This document shows positions 21,683-33,300 of a stretch of DNA of 37,170 bases, piece after piece. How positions within the stretch are numbered: the first letter of the stretch is position 1; the number at the start of each line of letters is the position of its first letter. The position numbers and the translations under genes were made by a program. Below the pieces are notes generated by a model. That model had not been told where the DNA came from. It worked only from the letters and a program-made list of their open reading frames with translations, and did not search any database. Origin of the DNA: Azolla pinnata. Lineage: Eukaryota > Streptophyta > Polypodiopsida > Salviniales > Salviniaceae. Location of the stretch: positions 1 through 37,170 of the forward strand of contig JBBBWG010000682.1 of NCBI GenBank assembly GCA_037176905.1, written 5' to 3'.

Positions 21683-21782
21683 NNNNNNNNNNNNNNNNNN
21701 NNNNNNNNNNNNNNNNNNNNNNNNNNNNNNNNNNNNNNNNNNNNNNNNNNNNNNNNNNNNNNNNNNNNNNNNNNNNNNNNNN
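21683..21782. other. Assembly gap of exactly 100 N with identical 77-bp flanks
   Basis: Bases 21606-21682 before the gap and 21783-21859 after it are identical over 77 bp. A round gap with a k-mer-sized perfect overlap suggests two contigs that share their ends rather than real missing sequence. Confidence 0.95.
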
Positions 21783-21859
21783 CGATCATTTGTAAGGGAG
21801 TTTTCTCGACACGAGAAATCTGATCGTTTCTTACGGTCAATATGTTACGAAAAAATGTT

Positions 21860-22528
21860 CGTTTCATCAATAAAATACATTTTGAAATACTCAAGACATA
21901 TTCTACACATATTTCTCAGTTTGGAGCTGTCGTTTTGTTTTGCCTAGGAACTACTATTTTGTCATGAAAATAAATTGTAGTCAGTTTATAAACTTGTATC
22001 AGAAGCTTAATTTCCTACAATTCAAGATTTTATAGGATTTACTAATGCCACGAAATGGAATATGAAAAATTTTAGTTCCATGTACGTTTCCGTGATCAAA
22101 TTTAGTCCGCGAATCTACCACTTTTACACTGCATTTCCACCGTGGTTCTTAGATGGTTCAATACGCAATACATCGGACGATTTCAATCCATGGTTAATAC
22201 TCCTTCAACCATTGTAAAGCTTTCTACATGTAGGGAAATCATGCTATAAAGAAAGTGCTTCAAATCAACCAGCCTCGGGCTAAACCTGTATTCACATCCA
22301 AACTATAGAGGGAGAGAAAAGGAAGAGGCAGAGAGTAAAGCTCTGCAAGCAAGCATCATATATAACTATGGCTTATTTGCTGATATACACAATACATATA
22401 TCAGCCGGGGGAGGTTTGGGGTGAGGTACAATACAACATGCTGTCATATTAGTTATTAGGAGTTATTGACATACCCAAATCATCCTCCAAATGACTGCAG
22501 AGCTGTGCCAGAGAAGGATTGCTGCTGC
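21860..22528. other. Intergenic spacer and presumed 3' UTR of asparagine synthetase
   Basis: I see no gene or clear repeat here. The part nearest 22528 (minus-strand sense) is presumably 3' UTR of the asparagine synthetase gene. Confidence 0.5.
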
Positions 22529-25500
22529 TCATTGGACTTCGACCAAAGTGACATTTTCTTGCATCTTTGGCTGCTTGCTTGTAAGGACATCGGGCAGTTC
22601 ACCGTCAGTATTTTCTGCGGGGGTTGATGTCTTGTTCTTGTACGCAGCTTCGTGAACTCCAATAGCAGCCCGGCCCGAAGGATCGAGATTCTTCGACCAT
22701 GCCGCATCCCATTCTACAGCCTTTGCAGTACTACATGCAATACTTGGTCCACCAGGTACGGTTAACCTTGCCGAAGGCTGATAACCAAAGTAGAAGGCTT
22801 CGTATTATTAACAAATCCAGTAATTCTTCCTTATTTCATCTTAAAGAATCTAGTAATGCTCCATTGTTTCAGTTACACCATTTACAGCACTAAGATGGAA
22901 ACATGTAGGGCAAATCTCACCTGTGGGAAAAGCCTTTCAAAGATTTGACGGTAGTAATAGCCCTCTTTTGTAGTTGGGGTATTGTGTGGATAAACATACA
23001 TTGCATTAGCCATCATTTGATCAGTCACCTGTAATCAGAGCATGGTACAATATAAGGGTACATGATGTTCTTAGCACAATGAAATTGATCATGCACCTTC
23101 TCCCCAATTGAAAATTTCTTTCTTTACTTAAACATGTCTGCTATCCATCCACTTTCTACTCAAACCCAACCCCATAAAAATTACTACATCAAAAAGCTTC
23201 ACGATTTAATTTCCTGGAATTACATGTGTTTTCACAAAAGTGAATTATTTCATGGAGGACCCTGTCAAATAACATTATAAAGAATCATACAACAATATAC
23301 CTGTTTCTCTGCATGTTCCTTCAAACCATCAATCCAGCTATATCCCACTCCATCACTAAACTGTTCTTTCTGTCTGAATAAAATATGCTGAAATCACCAA
23401 CAAACATAAGTTACATGTCCAAAAATAGTAATGTTAAAGAGAAAAATTATGAACGCTAGATGAACAATACCTTAGGTAAATAGGGATTCTGCTCATCATC
23501 AAATGCATTACGCAGAACCCACTTCTCTATTCGACCTTCTTTAAGATTGATCTGGAACCAGAAAACGTAGAATGAGATGTGCACATCAATAGAACATCTC
23601 TCACCCTGAACAGTACCATTTTCCAGGCAGGATCAATGCCCATTGCAATGTCAACAAATTCTTTGTCCAAGAAAGGAACTCGCGCTTCGACACCCCATGC
23701 TGATGTCGATTTGTTCGCCCTCAAACAATCATAAAGATGGAGATCTTTTATCTGGAATTATAAGCAGATTAAAGTTTTGAAGTATATGTGGAGCTTTGCA
23801 ACGCACTCCTTAAAAACAAGTTGTGATGCTAAAGAGTATCAGCTATAAACATAGCTCATCTTGTTCTCAAAACACAAGTGCAATAACGAAAGTAAGTCTC
23901 ATAGTTTTAGTGTGCATTACCTTTCTACAAGTTTCTTTATGAAACTCTTCTTTGTTAGGAGCCTTATGGAAGTAAAGATATCCACCAAACAATTCATCAG
24001 AGCCTTCACCAGAAAGAACCATCTTCACTCCAAGCGCCTTAATCTTCCTTGACATCAAGAACATAGGTGTACTAGCTCTGATAGTAGTTACATCATATGT
24101 CTCTATGTGATAAATGACATCTGGAATCGCATCCACACCTTCCTGTGTACATCGACATATTGTACAAGAATCATGTCTCTTGACACCTTGGTCCACTTAT
24201 ATTTAAAGAAATGATTATAAGCAGAATAAAAGTAACAAGAAGTTTTCTTTTCAAAACCTGAACGGTGAAGTAAAATTCAGTATGCAACGTCCCTAAATAA
24301 TCTGCAACTTCTTTTGCGGCCTTCAGATCTGGTGACCCCTGCCATTCCCAAATAGTCTTTAGAACTGAAAAATATAACTGCTCATATATAATAGCCTATG
24401 CAAAAATTAAACAAACCTTTAGGCCCACACAGAATGAGTGAAGCTTTGTTCCCCACTGTGCTCCTGCTTTAGTTTCCCCAATGTGACGACAAGCAACCGA
24501 TGCGACTAAAGATGAATCTAATCCTCCCGATAGAAGCACTCCAAATGGAACATCTGTCATAAGTCTTTTCACTACGGCCTGCTTGACCAAACAAACATGT
24601 CTGTTAAAGCTTGAAATCTTTTCCTTGAAAATGGGTTGGCATAGAATGTACTAAGAGACTCTTTAATCCTTTCTAATTAGACTTGTCATTAGAACTGAAA
24701 CCAAAGCATTCCCAAATGCTTCCTTATCCCCTATGTGCTGCGACTATTGATATTTCACTATTGCAAAACAACTTAAAGCGGCATATAACTGCAGAACAGT
24801 GACATACAAAGTTTTACACTTGATTATATTGAAGTGGTACACCAAGTTTTTGGCATGCCAGAGAATGTCATTGAACAAGTTAACCAAGACAGTGATGAGC
24901 CAAAAGGAATGAAAGCGTGGAAACTATCCACTAGCACACTATAGAAGAGTCTTGTGTGCAAATTTTGGTAGGCTTATTCATAAATGGCGTGTAAATTTCA
25001 GCAAATATATAACTACAGCAAGCCAGTAAATTTCCTAGACCCAGTAATAAAGGCATGTAAATTTCAGTAATCCACAAGCCAGATAAAACCAATAAACATC
25101 CACTGCATACCTTTTCAAAGGCCTTCCTCAAAAGAAGTGCATCATATGGAGCAGTTGGTATAGACTCTGGAAACCACTGGGGATTATAGTATCTACGGAA
25201 TTCTCCTGTCATAAGTCCAAAGGTTAAAAAAATCATTGATTGCCAAATACATGTTGCATCTCTTCTCTTAAGCAATACTCTGGTTAGAATTCTGCTGACA
25301 CACGAGAAACGTGAAACATTTCCCCTCACATTTCATTTACGGCAGTAATACACCCCCTTAGACAGGGAAAAGTCTAATTTTACAACATACTTGTCTTGCT
25401 GGAGTAAATGTGGCCAGGTGGGAAGGACTGAAATTGCTCACAATCATCCTTTAGTGCCTTCATTTCAGAGGAAATCCATACAGATCCTGAATCACAAAGC

Positions 25501-27367
25501 GATCAATTTTATGATCAGCATAAAATTTGTACTTTCATATTCTCTTCATTATACTTGACATCTCATCCATACCATCTGTTCCCCATCCAATATACAAAGG
25601 TGTAATACCAATTGGATCACGGGCAGCCATAAAGGTATCATTACGTGTGTCAAGCAGAACAAAGGAGAACATTCCGTCAAGCATGGACACCATTTCTTCG
25701 CCGAATCTCTTATACTACAAACATGGAAAAGGAACCATATTATAAAATTGAATCCATGATATGTAGAAGCCCGGCTAACAAGCAAAGACTGAGCGGAGTA
25801 TAAGTTATTTGATTTGCTAAACTATAAATAGCAACCGTTTAGCACATAGGAGGGGTGTGCCACTGGTCTTCCATAGTACTATTCAATCGTCCATCCGTGT
25901 AAAATAAACTACACTTCTTCAACCCCTTAGGTTACGTGTCATTTGGTTTGGAATTGAACCTTTAGCCTCACTAATGGTACGGATGTGCAAGCCTTAGACT
26001 GCACCTACTCAGCTGCTTAGACTACACTTCACATGTACTCAAATTGAATGCTTAACTTCATTAATCATACTAGTGAACAAGCCTTAACTCCCTCATTTAA
26101 CACAGTTGTGAATAAGTCAACACTACATCCATCCCAATCCCCATTACCTTCTCAAAAGCACAAATTGATGTGTCCTGGATTAAATCTATATGCACCTGAT
26201 CTTTAATCTGTTTATCAGCTACAATTCCCATTGACACAGCATACGAACCAGTGAATTACTAGTTGTCAAATAGTTATAGTTTTCAAGCTTCCTTTCTCAT
26301 GAAACTCCCATTGAAGTCTAATTATGCTTACAGATAAACTTCAAATTTGAAGTTACTTTAAACAAATGCTATGAAAGAGAGCAAGAGAAACGAATCTATA
26401 CCAGGTGAGCAAGCACTTCACAATCGCTCTGAGTACGAAAGACATGGGGCTGACCAATGAGCTGTCTCAAAGACTCGTGGTTGTATATCTCTCCATTGAC
26501 CTATACAGCAAAGAAACAAAAACAGAAATACAAAGGAAGCACTGTAAAAACGTTTAAGGTGGTGAAGCACGGACCTCAAGCAGAAACGCAAACAAAAATC
26601 CAATCATTCAAGAGAAATAACAATAAAAGAGGCATTTACGGTAAAAGAAGGATTGGACAGAATGCTTACAGTCACCACAATAATCTTCTCATCGTCAAAG
26701 AGAGGTTGATCTCCTGAGGCTGGGTCGACAATGGCGAGACGTTCATGTGCAAGGAAGTGATTTCCTTGATGGAAAAGACCGCTCCAATCAGGTCCTCTAT
26801 GTCGAAGCCTGAGAAACCAAAGAGAAGTTTACACAAAAAAATCGCTCTCTCATTATATGAAAGGTATATCTGCCCCGTTGTTATGCTTGTGTATTTCTGG
26901 CCCTAAGAGCAATCAAAACCTTCAAAATGAACTTCTTTTTTGTACTTGCAAGCTAGAAGAGGAGAAAAAACACACAAACTCTCTCTATCTTTTCTATGGC
27001 ACAAAACCTCCAGCTCTCCACACAATTCTCCCTCTTACCTCTCCCTTTCTCTTGCACAAAACTCTCTTCTTCACAGAAGTCACCCTATACCTCCCTCTCT
27101 ATTTTCCTTCCTTATCTTCCAAAAGCTTAGGAAAATACAGCGGAAATATTATATGTCCATCTCTTCGTACGCACAAACGTGCGTGTGCGCGTGTGTACAT
27201 CAGCACGCACCTGCGTGCGTGCGTATGCACGTGGTCCAAGGAACAGATTCGTTTTACAGCAATGCAGATAGATGCGAGTGGCCAAACCTGCGGGAGAGCT
27301 CGAGGACGCGCTGGCGCTTGGCGAGGGAGCAGTCGTGGCAACCGAGGACCGCTAAGATCCCGCACAT
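22529..27367 (-). CDS. ASN: Asparagine synthetase [glutamine-hydrolysing]
   Basis: Fourteen minus-strand exons give 591 aa: 27367-27288, 26808-26670, 26500-26402, 25714-25573, 25486-25391, 25205-25111, 24578-24417, 24338-24258, 24142-23921, 23751-23617, 23551-23471, 23387-23301, 23028-22921, 22777-22529. The enzyme moves ammonia from glutamine to aspartate with ATP, giving asparagine and [12 protein letters not shown] supplies the N-terminal nucleophile Cys. RLAIVDP (Arg50), NGEIYN (75-80) and Asp100 match glutaminase-site residues Arg49, Asn74 and Asp98 of bacterial AsnB (numbered without Met). The PP-loop SGGLDSS is at 234-240 and SGEGSDE at 342-348. The C-terminus is 82 residues from one exon and runs past the usual LDPSGRAA region into a Lys/Thr-rich tail. 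The length is normal for plants and all splice phases agree. In plants the product is a main nitrogen transport amide. The leader carries CGT/CTT repeats. Confidence 0.95.
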
Positions 27368-27474
27368 CGTGGCGCCGTTCGCAAAGCTTCTTGCACGCTC
27401 CCGGACGGAGTATATCCTCTGGCTCAGGAGGCAGGAGAAGATAGTTCCAAAGGCAGGCAGCAACGGAACGGGAA

Positions 27475-27612
27475 GGAATCAGAATCAGAATCACAATCAG
27501 AATCAGGAGCAGGAGCGGGAGCAGCGGCCGAAGACGAAGACGAAGACGCAGACGACGACGACGACGACGAAGAAGAAGAAGAAGAAGAAGAAGAAGAAGA
27601 AGAAGACGAGGG
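27475..27612. repeat. CAGAAT, GAC and GAA microsatellites in the asparagine synthetase leader
   Basis: Runs of AATCAG, GGAGCA, GAAGAC, GACGAC and finally a pure GAA tract lie 108-245 bp upstream of the ATG. On the gene's sense strand this is a pyrimidine-rich TTC/GTC block, as at ELP6. It creates a long Leu/Arg-rich open frame that I regard as spurious. Confidence 0.85.
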
Positions 27613-27637
27613 AGTGCTGCGAAATGCGAGGGATTTG

Positions 27638-27652
27638 TTCTTATAAATATTT
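27638..27652 (-). promoter_or_regulatory. Candidate TATA box for asparagine synthetase
   Basis: The minus strand reads AATATTTATAAGAAC about 275 bp upstream of the ATG. If used, transcription would start within or just before the TTC-rich block. This is a position-based guess. Confidence 0.25.
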
Positions 27653-27759
27653 TCACTGTTCTAAATTCTTGAATCTTGAAGAACAGTGTTAAATATTCCT
27701 CTGGGCCCCCATCAAATGGACCAGGGTTCGATTCCCGCAAACACCATTTCTATCACTCA

Positions 27760-28205
27760 ATATACGTAGATATATATATATACATATATAGTTATATAGT
27801 TGTATAGTTCTAGTTATATGAATGTATGTATGTATATGTATGGTGCTATGGTGTGTATGCATGCATGTGTGGATGTGTGCATATACGTATACAGCTACAT
27901 GATGTGTGCATCTTGTAGCTATATAGCGATATATATAGCTATATAGTTATATAGTTATATAGTTCTATAGTTCTAGTTATATGATTGTATGTATGTATAT
28001 GTATGGTGTGGATGTATGCATGTGTGAATGTGTACACGCATATACATATACAGCTACAAGATGCGTGCATCCTGTAGCTGTATAACTATATAACTATATA
28101 TAGTTATATAGTTATATAGTTATATAGTTCTAGTTCTATGAATGTATGGTGTGTATGTATGCATGTATGGATGTGTTGTGGATATACATATACAGCTACA
28201 GGATT
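27760..28205. repeat. AT-rich tandem satellite with internal palindromes
   Basis: Three copies of a unit of about 130-150 bp, each made of TATATAGTTATATAG steps, TCTAGTTATATGA(A/T)TGTATG, a TGTATG(C)ATG(T) run and CATATACAGCTACA(A/G/T)GAT. The first two copies end in inverted repeats such as CAGCTACAAGATGC with GCATCCTGTAGCTG (28050-28081), which can fold into stem-loops. Confidence 0.8.
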
Positions 28206-29596
28206 TGATCTGGCTTTGGCAATGGTCGGTTTCGGGCATCAACCTCCTCGATTTTATGACCAGTCTCGGCGCCATGATTCTTATTGACATTCGCAATACA
28301 AATGCTCAAATGCATGCATGTATGCTTTTCTGAGCTAAGGGGGGTAGTTTGCGGATCATCAATTGGAGAAGGAGTTATAGCCACATGTCAACCACCCATC
28401 TGGGATCGATGCCTTTTTCTCGCTTGCATTATCTTCGACGAGTTTTGCACTGCCAGAACCTGACGAGGTCTGCGATTGGATTTACGTGACACGTAAGTGA
28501 GTTAAAACGATAATTGACTCGAGAACTCCAGTGGGAGGGATGTTGTTGAAGTACAGGGATCTCGGGTTCAAGTCCTCATCTAGCCTGCGGAAACGATTTT
28601 GTATGAAGAAGAAGGTCGGTTTTTTTTTTTAATACTCTGCATTTAGCTACGAGTTAAACGTATCGGCTTTTGATTTGAATGCCATGCTTATCCATGATGC
28701 TCAGTGTCTGGCGACAGGCTTATCCTGAAGGCCCGGGAATCCAGCTAGCTGACGACGGTGTGGACACAGAATCCATCAGAATGCTCACCAATCTCCAATA
28801 CTTTGTGGGCTTCGACAATGATACGGATACTCTATCTTGAAGTGAGGGGTTTGAGGTCTTGGGTTCAGGTCCTCCGAAAAGCTTCCAATTGCTGGTCCCA
28901 TCCACATGTCTCTCATCCTTATCTTATCCCATGTATCAATGGGATCAATGGGTGCTAAGCGACATCTCTCCTTTGTCAAGATGTCGAATCTAACTGAACT
29001 AGGAATCTTTGTCTGGTGCCTGATTGTGCCTCAATCGAACTCGAAGGGATTCCGTATATATACGCGCAGAAACGTCTGTGCTCCTAAGGGGGAATCGAAG
29101 ATGTCATTATCAATCCAAAAGGCTCAATCCCTTTGTCGAAAGGTGTGTATCGGGTGCTTATCCAAATCGAGTACGGTTGTTCCTTGATCCGCAAGAGGAG
29201 CAATCCCATACTATGTTTTATACACGTATAATACGTTCTATATGTAGAGCGGCATGCTACTTTTGTCTTGTCTCTTCCAAACTCTAGCGCAAATTGTCTG
29301 GAATCTTTTCCGAAAATTGGAAAGTATCAGTTCAATATGAAGGTTTTGGGTTTACATCTTCTTTTAGGTTACGTAAGTTACAGACATCCTCTTACATGTT
29401 TTAACGCAAATCATTTGCCCGAACATTGGCCTCTGTAATTGTCCGATGGATTCGCACAGTTAAGCAAATTTAACCGTCGCGATGTTGCTGTCGTAAAGAC
29501 CGTTTAAAGCAGCTCCAGGGGTGTTCTACAAATCGGAAGGGATTGATTTTTTATTATTTTAAACTTCCAAAAATTTCTAGAAAGTTCCAGCATTTT
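28206..29596. other. Intergenic spacer with B-box-like relics
   Basis: No gene is seen. Two pol III B-box-like words lie here (GGTTCAAGTCC at 28565-28575 and GGTTCAGGTCC at 28862-28872), and a third (GGTTCGATTCC) lies at 27725-27735. No full tRNA cloverleaf can be drawn around any of them. A T-run follows the first of the two near 28619. They may be tRNA-derived SINE remains. Confidence 0.35.
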
Positions 29597-30097
29597 GCTA
29601 AGAGACGAAATCTCGTATAAACACTCTGTGCTCGCTCGGATCACGATTCTAAGTAAACAAAAACGCAACACCAGATGAATTTCCGATTCCTCGTTCTTTC
29701 TCTTTCTTTCTTTCTACACATCATCGCTCGAAAGCCTTCGGCCGAAATGCGAACAAACACCTAAACCGACAATCATCGACGCGATGATGCAGTGTTTTTC
29801 TTTACTGTACAGATTCCGGGGGGCTCCGTAGCAGCGTTGTGCTAAGAGACGAAATCTCGCAAAAACACTGTGTGCTCACCCGAATCACGATTCGAGCAAA
29901 CAAAACCCCAACACCAAACGATGAATTTCCGATTCCGCTTTCTTTCTCTTTCTCTCTCTCTCTTTCTTTCTACAACACCATCGCTCGAAAGCCTTCGGCC
30001 GAAACGCGAACAAACACCTAACCCGATCATCATCGACCTGATGATGCGGTTTTTTTTTCTTTACTGTACAGATTCCGGGGGGGCTCCGCAGCAGCAG
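29597..30097. repeat. 244-bp duplication of the CRTISO2 upstream region
   Basis: Copy 1 starts at 29597 and copy 2 at 29841 with GCTAAGAGACGAAATCTCG. Shared landmarks are AACACTNTGTGCTC, ATGAATTTCCGATTCC, a TTTCTTTCT pyrimidine run, CATCGCTCGAAAGCCTTCGG, CGAACAAACACCTAA and TTTACTGTACAGATTCCGGG. Copy 1 has TATAAAC at 29616-29622 where copy 2 has CAAAAAC. The block is probably the CRTISO2 promoter/leader in duplicate. Confidence 0.85.
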
Positions 30098-30254
30098 TTA
30101 TTCGCTCGGGAAAATCCGGTTTCGCTCCAGCTCCGCAAACAAAAACCTTCACGTAAAAAAAAACAGAAGAAGAAAGAGAACGGTTCTGTTCAGAGCCGAG
30201 AGCCTTACAGAGGCACGACCCGAAAGATCGGGAAATAAAGAGCTGAAGGCTCGC

Positions 30255-30376
30255 CACGTGGCACGACCTGGGAGAGACACGTGGCGGGTTACGACACGTG
30301 GCGCGGCCCGGGGCGGACACTTGGCGGATCCCGCCACGTGGCGCGATGACGTGGCGCGGCCGGAGGGCGCCACGTG
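30255..30376 (+). promoter_or_regulatory. G-box/ABRE cluster just upstream of CRTISO2
   Basis: CACGTG occurs at 30255, 30278, 30295, 30335 and 30371. Each is followed by GC or GG, giving CACGTGGC, which also fits the ABA-response element core. A TGACGTGG (C/G-hybrid) lies at 30347 and a decayed CACTTG at 30318. The boxes sit in a GC-rich imperfect repeat of about 17-23 bp (CACGTGGCGCGGCC). G-boxes are bound by PIF/HY5-type bHLH and bZIP factors, so light or ABA control is a reasonable inference. Confidence 0.8.
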
Positions 30377-30391
30377 GCGCGGCCGGGAGGG

Positions 30392-33300
30392 ATGAAGCGA
30401 GATGAACTGGTGCTTTCTGCTTCGCGCGAGATGCAGGCGTTCGGAGCGGGAGCTATGGCTATGGCGAGCTCGCTGATGCTTCTCCCGCCATCGCCATCGC
30501 CATCGCCGTCGCCGCCTTCGTCTTCGTCTCCGTCTCCTTCGTCTTCCGTGCCTCGCAGACGGCGGTCGTACCGAGCTTCCTTCCTGTCATCGTCGTCGTC
30601 TTCAGCATCTTCAGCATCTTCAGCATCTTCTTCTTCTTCTTCTGCTTCTTCCGCCGTCAACGCTGCAATGCGGTCAAGAATCGCTTCCATGTCTCGCAGA
30701 CGGCGGTCCTACAGAGCTTCCTCCCTGTCGCCGTCGTCGTCGTCATCTTCGTCTTCTTCTTTCGCCGTCAAGACTGCGCTGCAAGGCGTCGATGATGCGG
30801 ACAATGATGGTGAAGATGTCGCCAGTGAAGACGACGACGGTGATGAATGGGACCCGTCCCAACCCGTGGATGTGGCAGTGATCGGTGCTGGAATCGGCGG
30901 TCTCTGCTGCGCCTCCATTCTTGCTAGATATGGCCTCAAGGTCGTGGTCTGTGAGAGCCATGATGTGGCAGGGGGCGCTTCCCACTCTTTCGTCCGCAAA
31001 GGTTTCCATTTCGACTCCGGCCCTTCCTTCCATGCCGGCCTTTCTACCAGACCTTCCATCAATCCCCTCAAACAGGTTGAAAGTCATTTTCCTTCCGTTT
31101 CTTTCTGACGTCTTTGTTTCTGGCTTTTCATTTTGCTTCATTTCCTGTCACAAAATGTATGTTCTTGTACGCCCTTTTTCCACTTCCTGCGATTCCATGT
31201 ACTCGTAAAATGCAGATGCCAAGGGCTTGTCAGTTCTCTTTGCGAATTCATTTCTTGTGTGAGACGCCGAAATTATTTTAGCCAAGTCGACAAAAACATG
31301 AAAAAACTACTTACTGATTAGATTGCTTATATGCAAACATTCAGAAGCTAGAATATTTTCAAATCTCACAATAGTAGTTAGTGATGCTCTGCCATTGTCA
31401 AGCTAAGCTATAGTTTTATTTTGCATTTTAACTGTGTCCTGGACATAGCTAAATTGTCCGTGCTTTTAACCCAACAACATTTGTTAGTATGGAATGCTTT
31501 TTGTTCCCTCCTGTATCAGTGGTGTGTGTGTCTCTCGGGGGTTGGTGGTAGGAAAACCCGCCTTGCAAGAAAAAACCTTTGCTTTAGGTTAAAAGGATTA
31601 TGAGAAGGGGAACAAAAACGCATTCAATTTATGATGGATACATTGCAGGTATTGGATGTAATCGGGGAACAAGTTGCGTGTGTTCAATATAAGAGGTGGG
31701 TCGGCTACTTGCCCGAAGGGATTTTTAATTTCGTAGCAGATGGAGGTGCATATGAGGCAGAGATTGCAAAGGTAGGAGGTTCTCAAGCAGCTTCGGAATG
31801 GAGAGAGTTAGAGAAGATCATGGAACCACTTGGAAAAGCGGCTTCTAGCCTTCCAGCGTCCGCATTGAGGTCAGATTTTGGAGCGTTATTAACCATTGGA
31901 CGCTTTCTACCTCGTCTCTTGCCCAGTATAGCCTACACCACTGGCCTTCTCGATCCATTCTCCAATATGGTTACCAAGGTTTGCTTTCTTTAGTACATAC
32001 AGTATCATGAATCTTGTTTGGAGATGGAAGCCAAAGAAATAACTCCAGATTACCTCCTAATGTTTATCGTTAGTCCTCCAAATGCCCATAAGGTTTCATT
32101 TGAAATGTAGCGTGAGGATTGCTTTCAATATTTACAATCTATTTTGGGGCAGAAAACTCTGAGATGGCCCCAGCTTAAACGTTGCTAGATTGAGGAGTGC
32201 GTAGTTCATTTTTGTATACAATACTCCCTGAATACTGGTATAACAACCTAAGGGCATTTGGGGGGATCAACAGTAAACGGAGAGTTTTCAGTTCAACTTT
32301 TAGTAGGAGAATAAGAAGCCAATGTTTGCTTTAAGTTTCTGGTAAGATGCAAGTTAACTTCTGGGGTGTGTCTGCATCACAGGTTGTCAAAGATCCATTC
32401 CTGAAAAAATTGGTTGACCTAGAATGCTTTGTTCTTAGTGGTCTTCTTGCTGATAGGTAAAGATAAGCTGATGGAATATAATGCAAAACTTTCTCCCACA
32501 TTGCTTAAAAGAACCTGCCTTTGCAATTCATTTTCGATCTAGAGTGAGCAGGGGAGAACCACATACATAAATATCTATAATGATAATGTTTTAGCCTTTT
32601 CAGAAATAGTCTGATATAGAGAATGCGAACGTGAAGAGAGAGCAAAAATATTTGCTTCAATAGAGAATGTGAACGTGAAGAGAGAGCACTTTAACAATGC
32701 TAACTGAGAACAAATTAGCCAGTGGGTGATCTTTGCTTTATCATAAAAAGTATAGCAGGCTTTTAGCATCATGTACTGACCTAAATAATTTGGAAAGTTG
32801 CAATCTCACTCTATGTTTCAACTATACTTGTGCCTTTATATCCGCAAAAAGCCATGGAACTCCTGTAGGCTGTAGCTCCATCTAGGAAAATATGGTAGAA
32901 TAAATTAGTACATGAATCGACATGTCGTTCATCTGAAATAGTGTATTCCTCAGGTACCCTTGAGTTCAAACTTTGAAACGTAAAGACTGAACACCACTTT
33001 ATGTTGCAACTATATTTGTGTATTTTTATCTGTAAAGGAGCCGTGAAAGCCCTGTATGCTCTAGCTCCATCCAGGAAAAAATGCTAGATTAAATTGCCAC
33101 ATAAATTGACATGGCGTGGAGAATCATTGACCTGAAATTCTGGATTCCTCTGATCTCCATGTGTTCAAACTTTTAAAGGTAAAGATTGAACACCACTCTA
33201 TATTGCAACTATATTTGTGTATTTATGTCTGTAAAGAAGCCGTGAAAATCCTGAGGGGTGTGCCCCATCCATGCAAAAATGATAGAGTAAATTACTGCAT

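Noticed and set aside
27099-27740. 213-codon Leu/Arg-rich minus-strand frame over the ASN start
   Set aside because: It is produced by GAA/GAC microsatellites read in a second frame and overlaps exon 1 of an intact gene.
28500-28600. Complete tRNA gene near 28565
   Set aside because: The B-box word is present, but the T-stem pairs poorly and no acceptor or anticodon arms can be formed around it.
30374-30391. Earlier start for CRTISO2 at 30374
   Set aside because: The codon is GTG, inside the last G-box. The first ATG in frame is at 30392.
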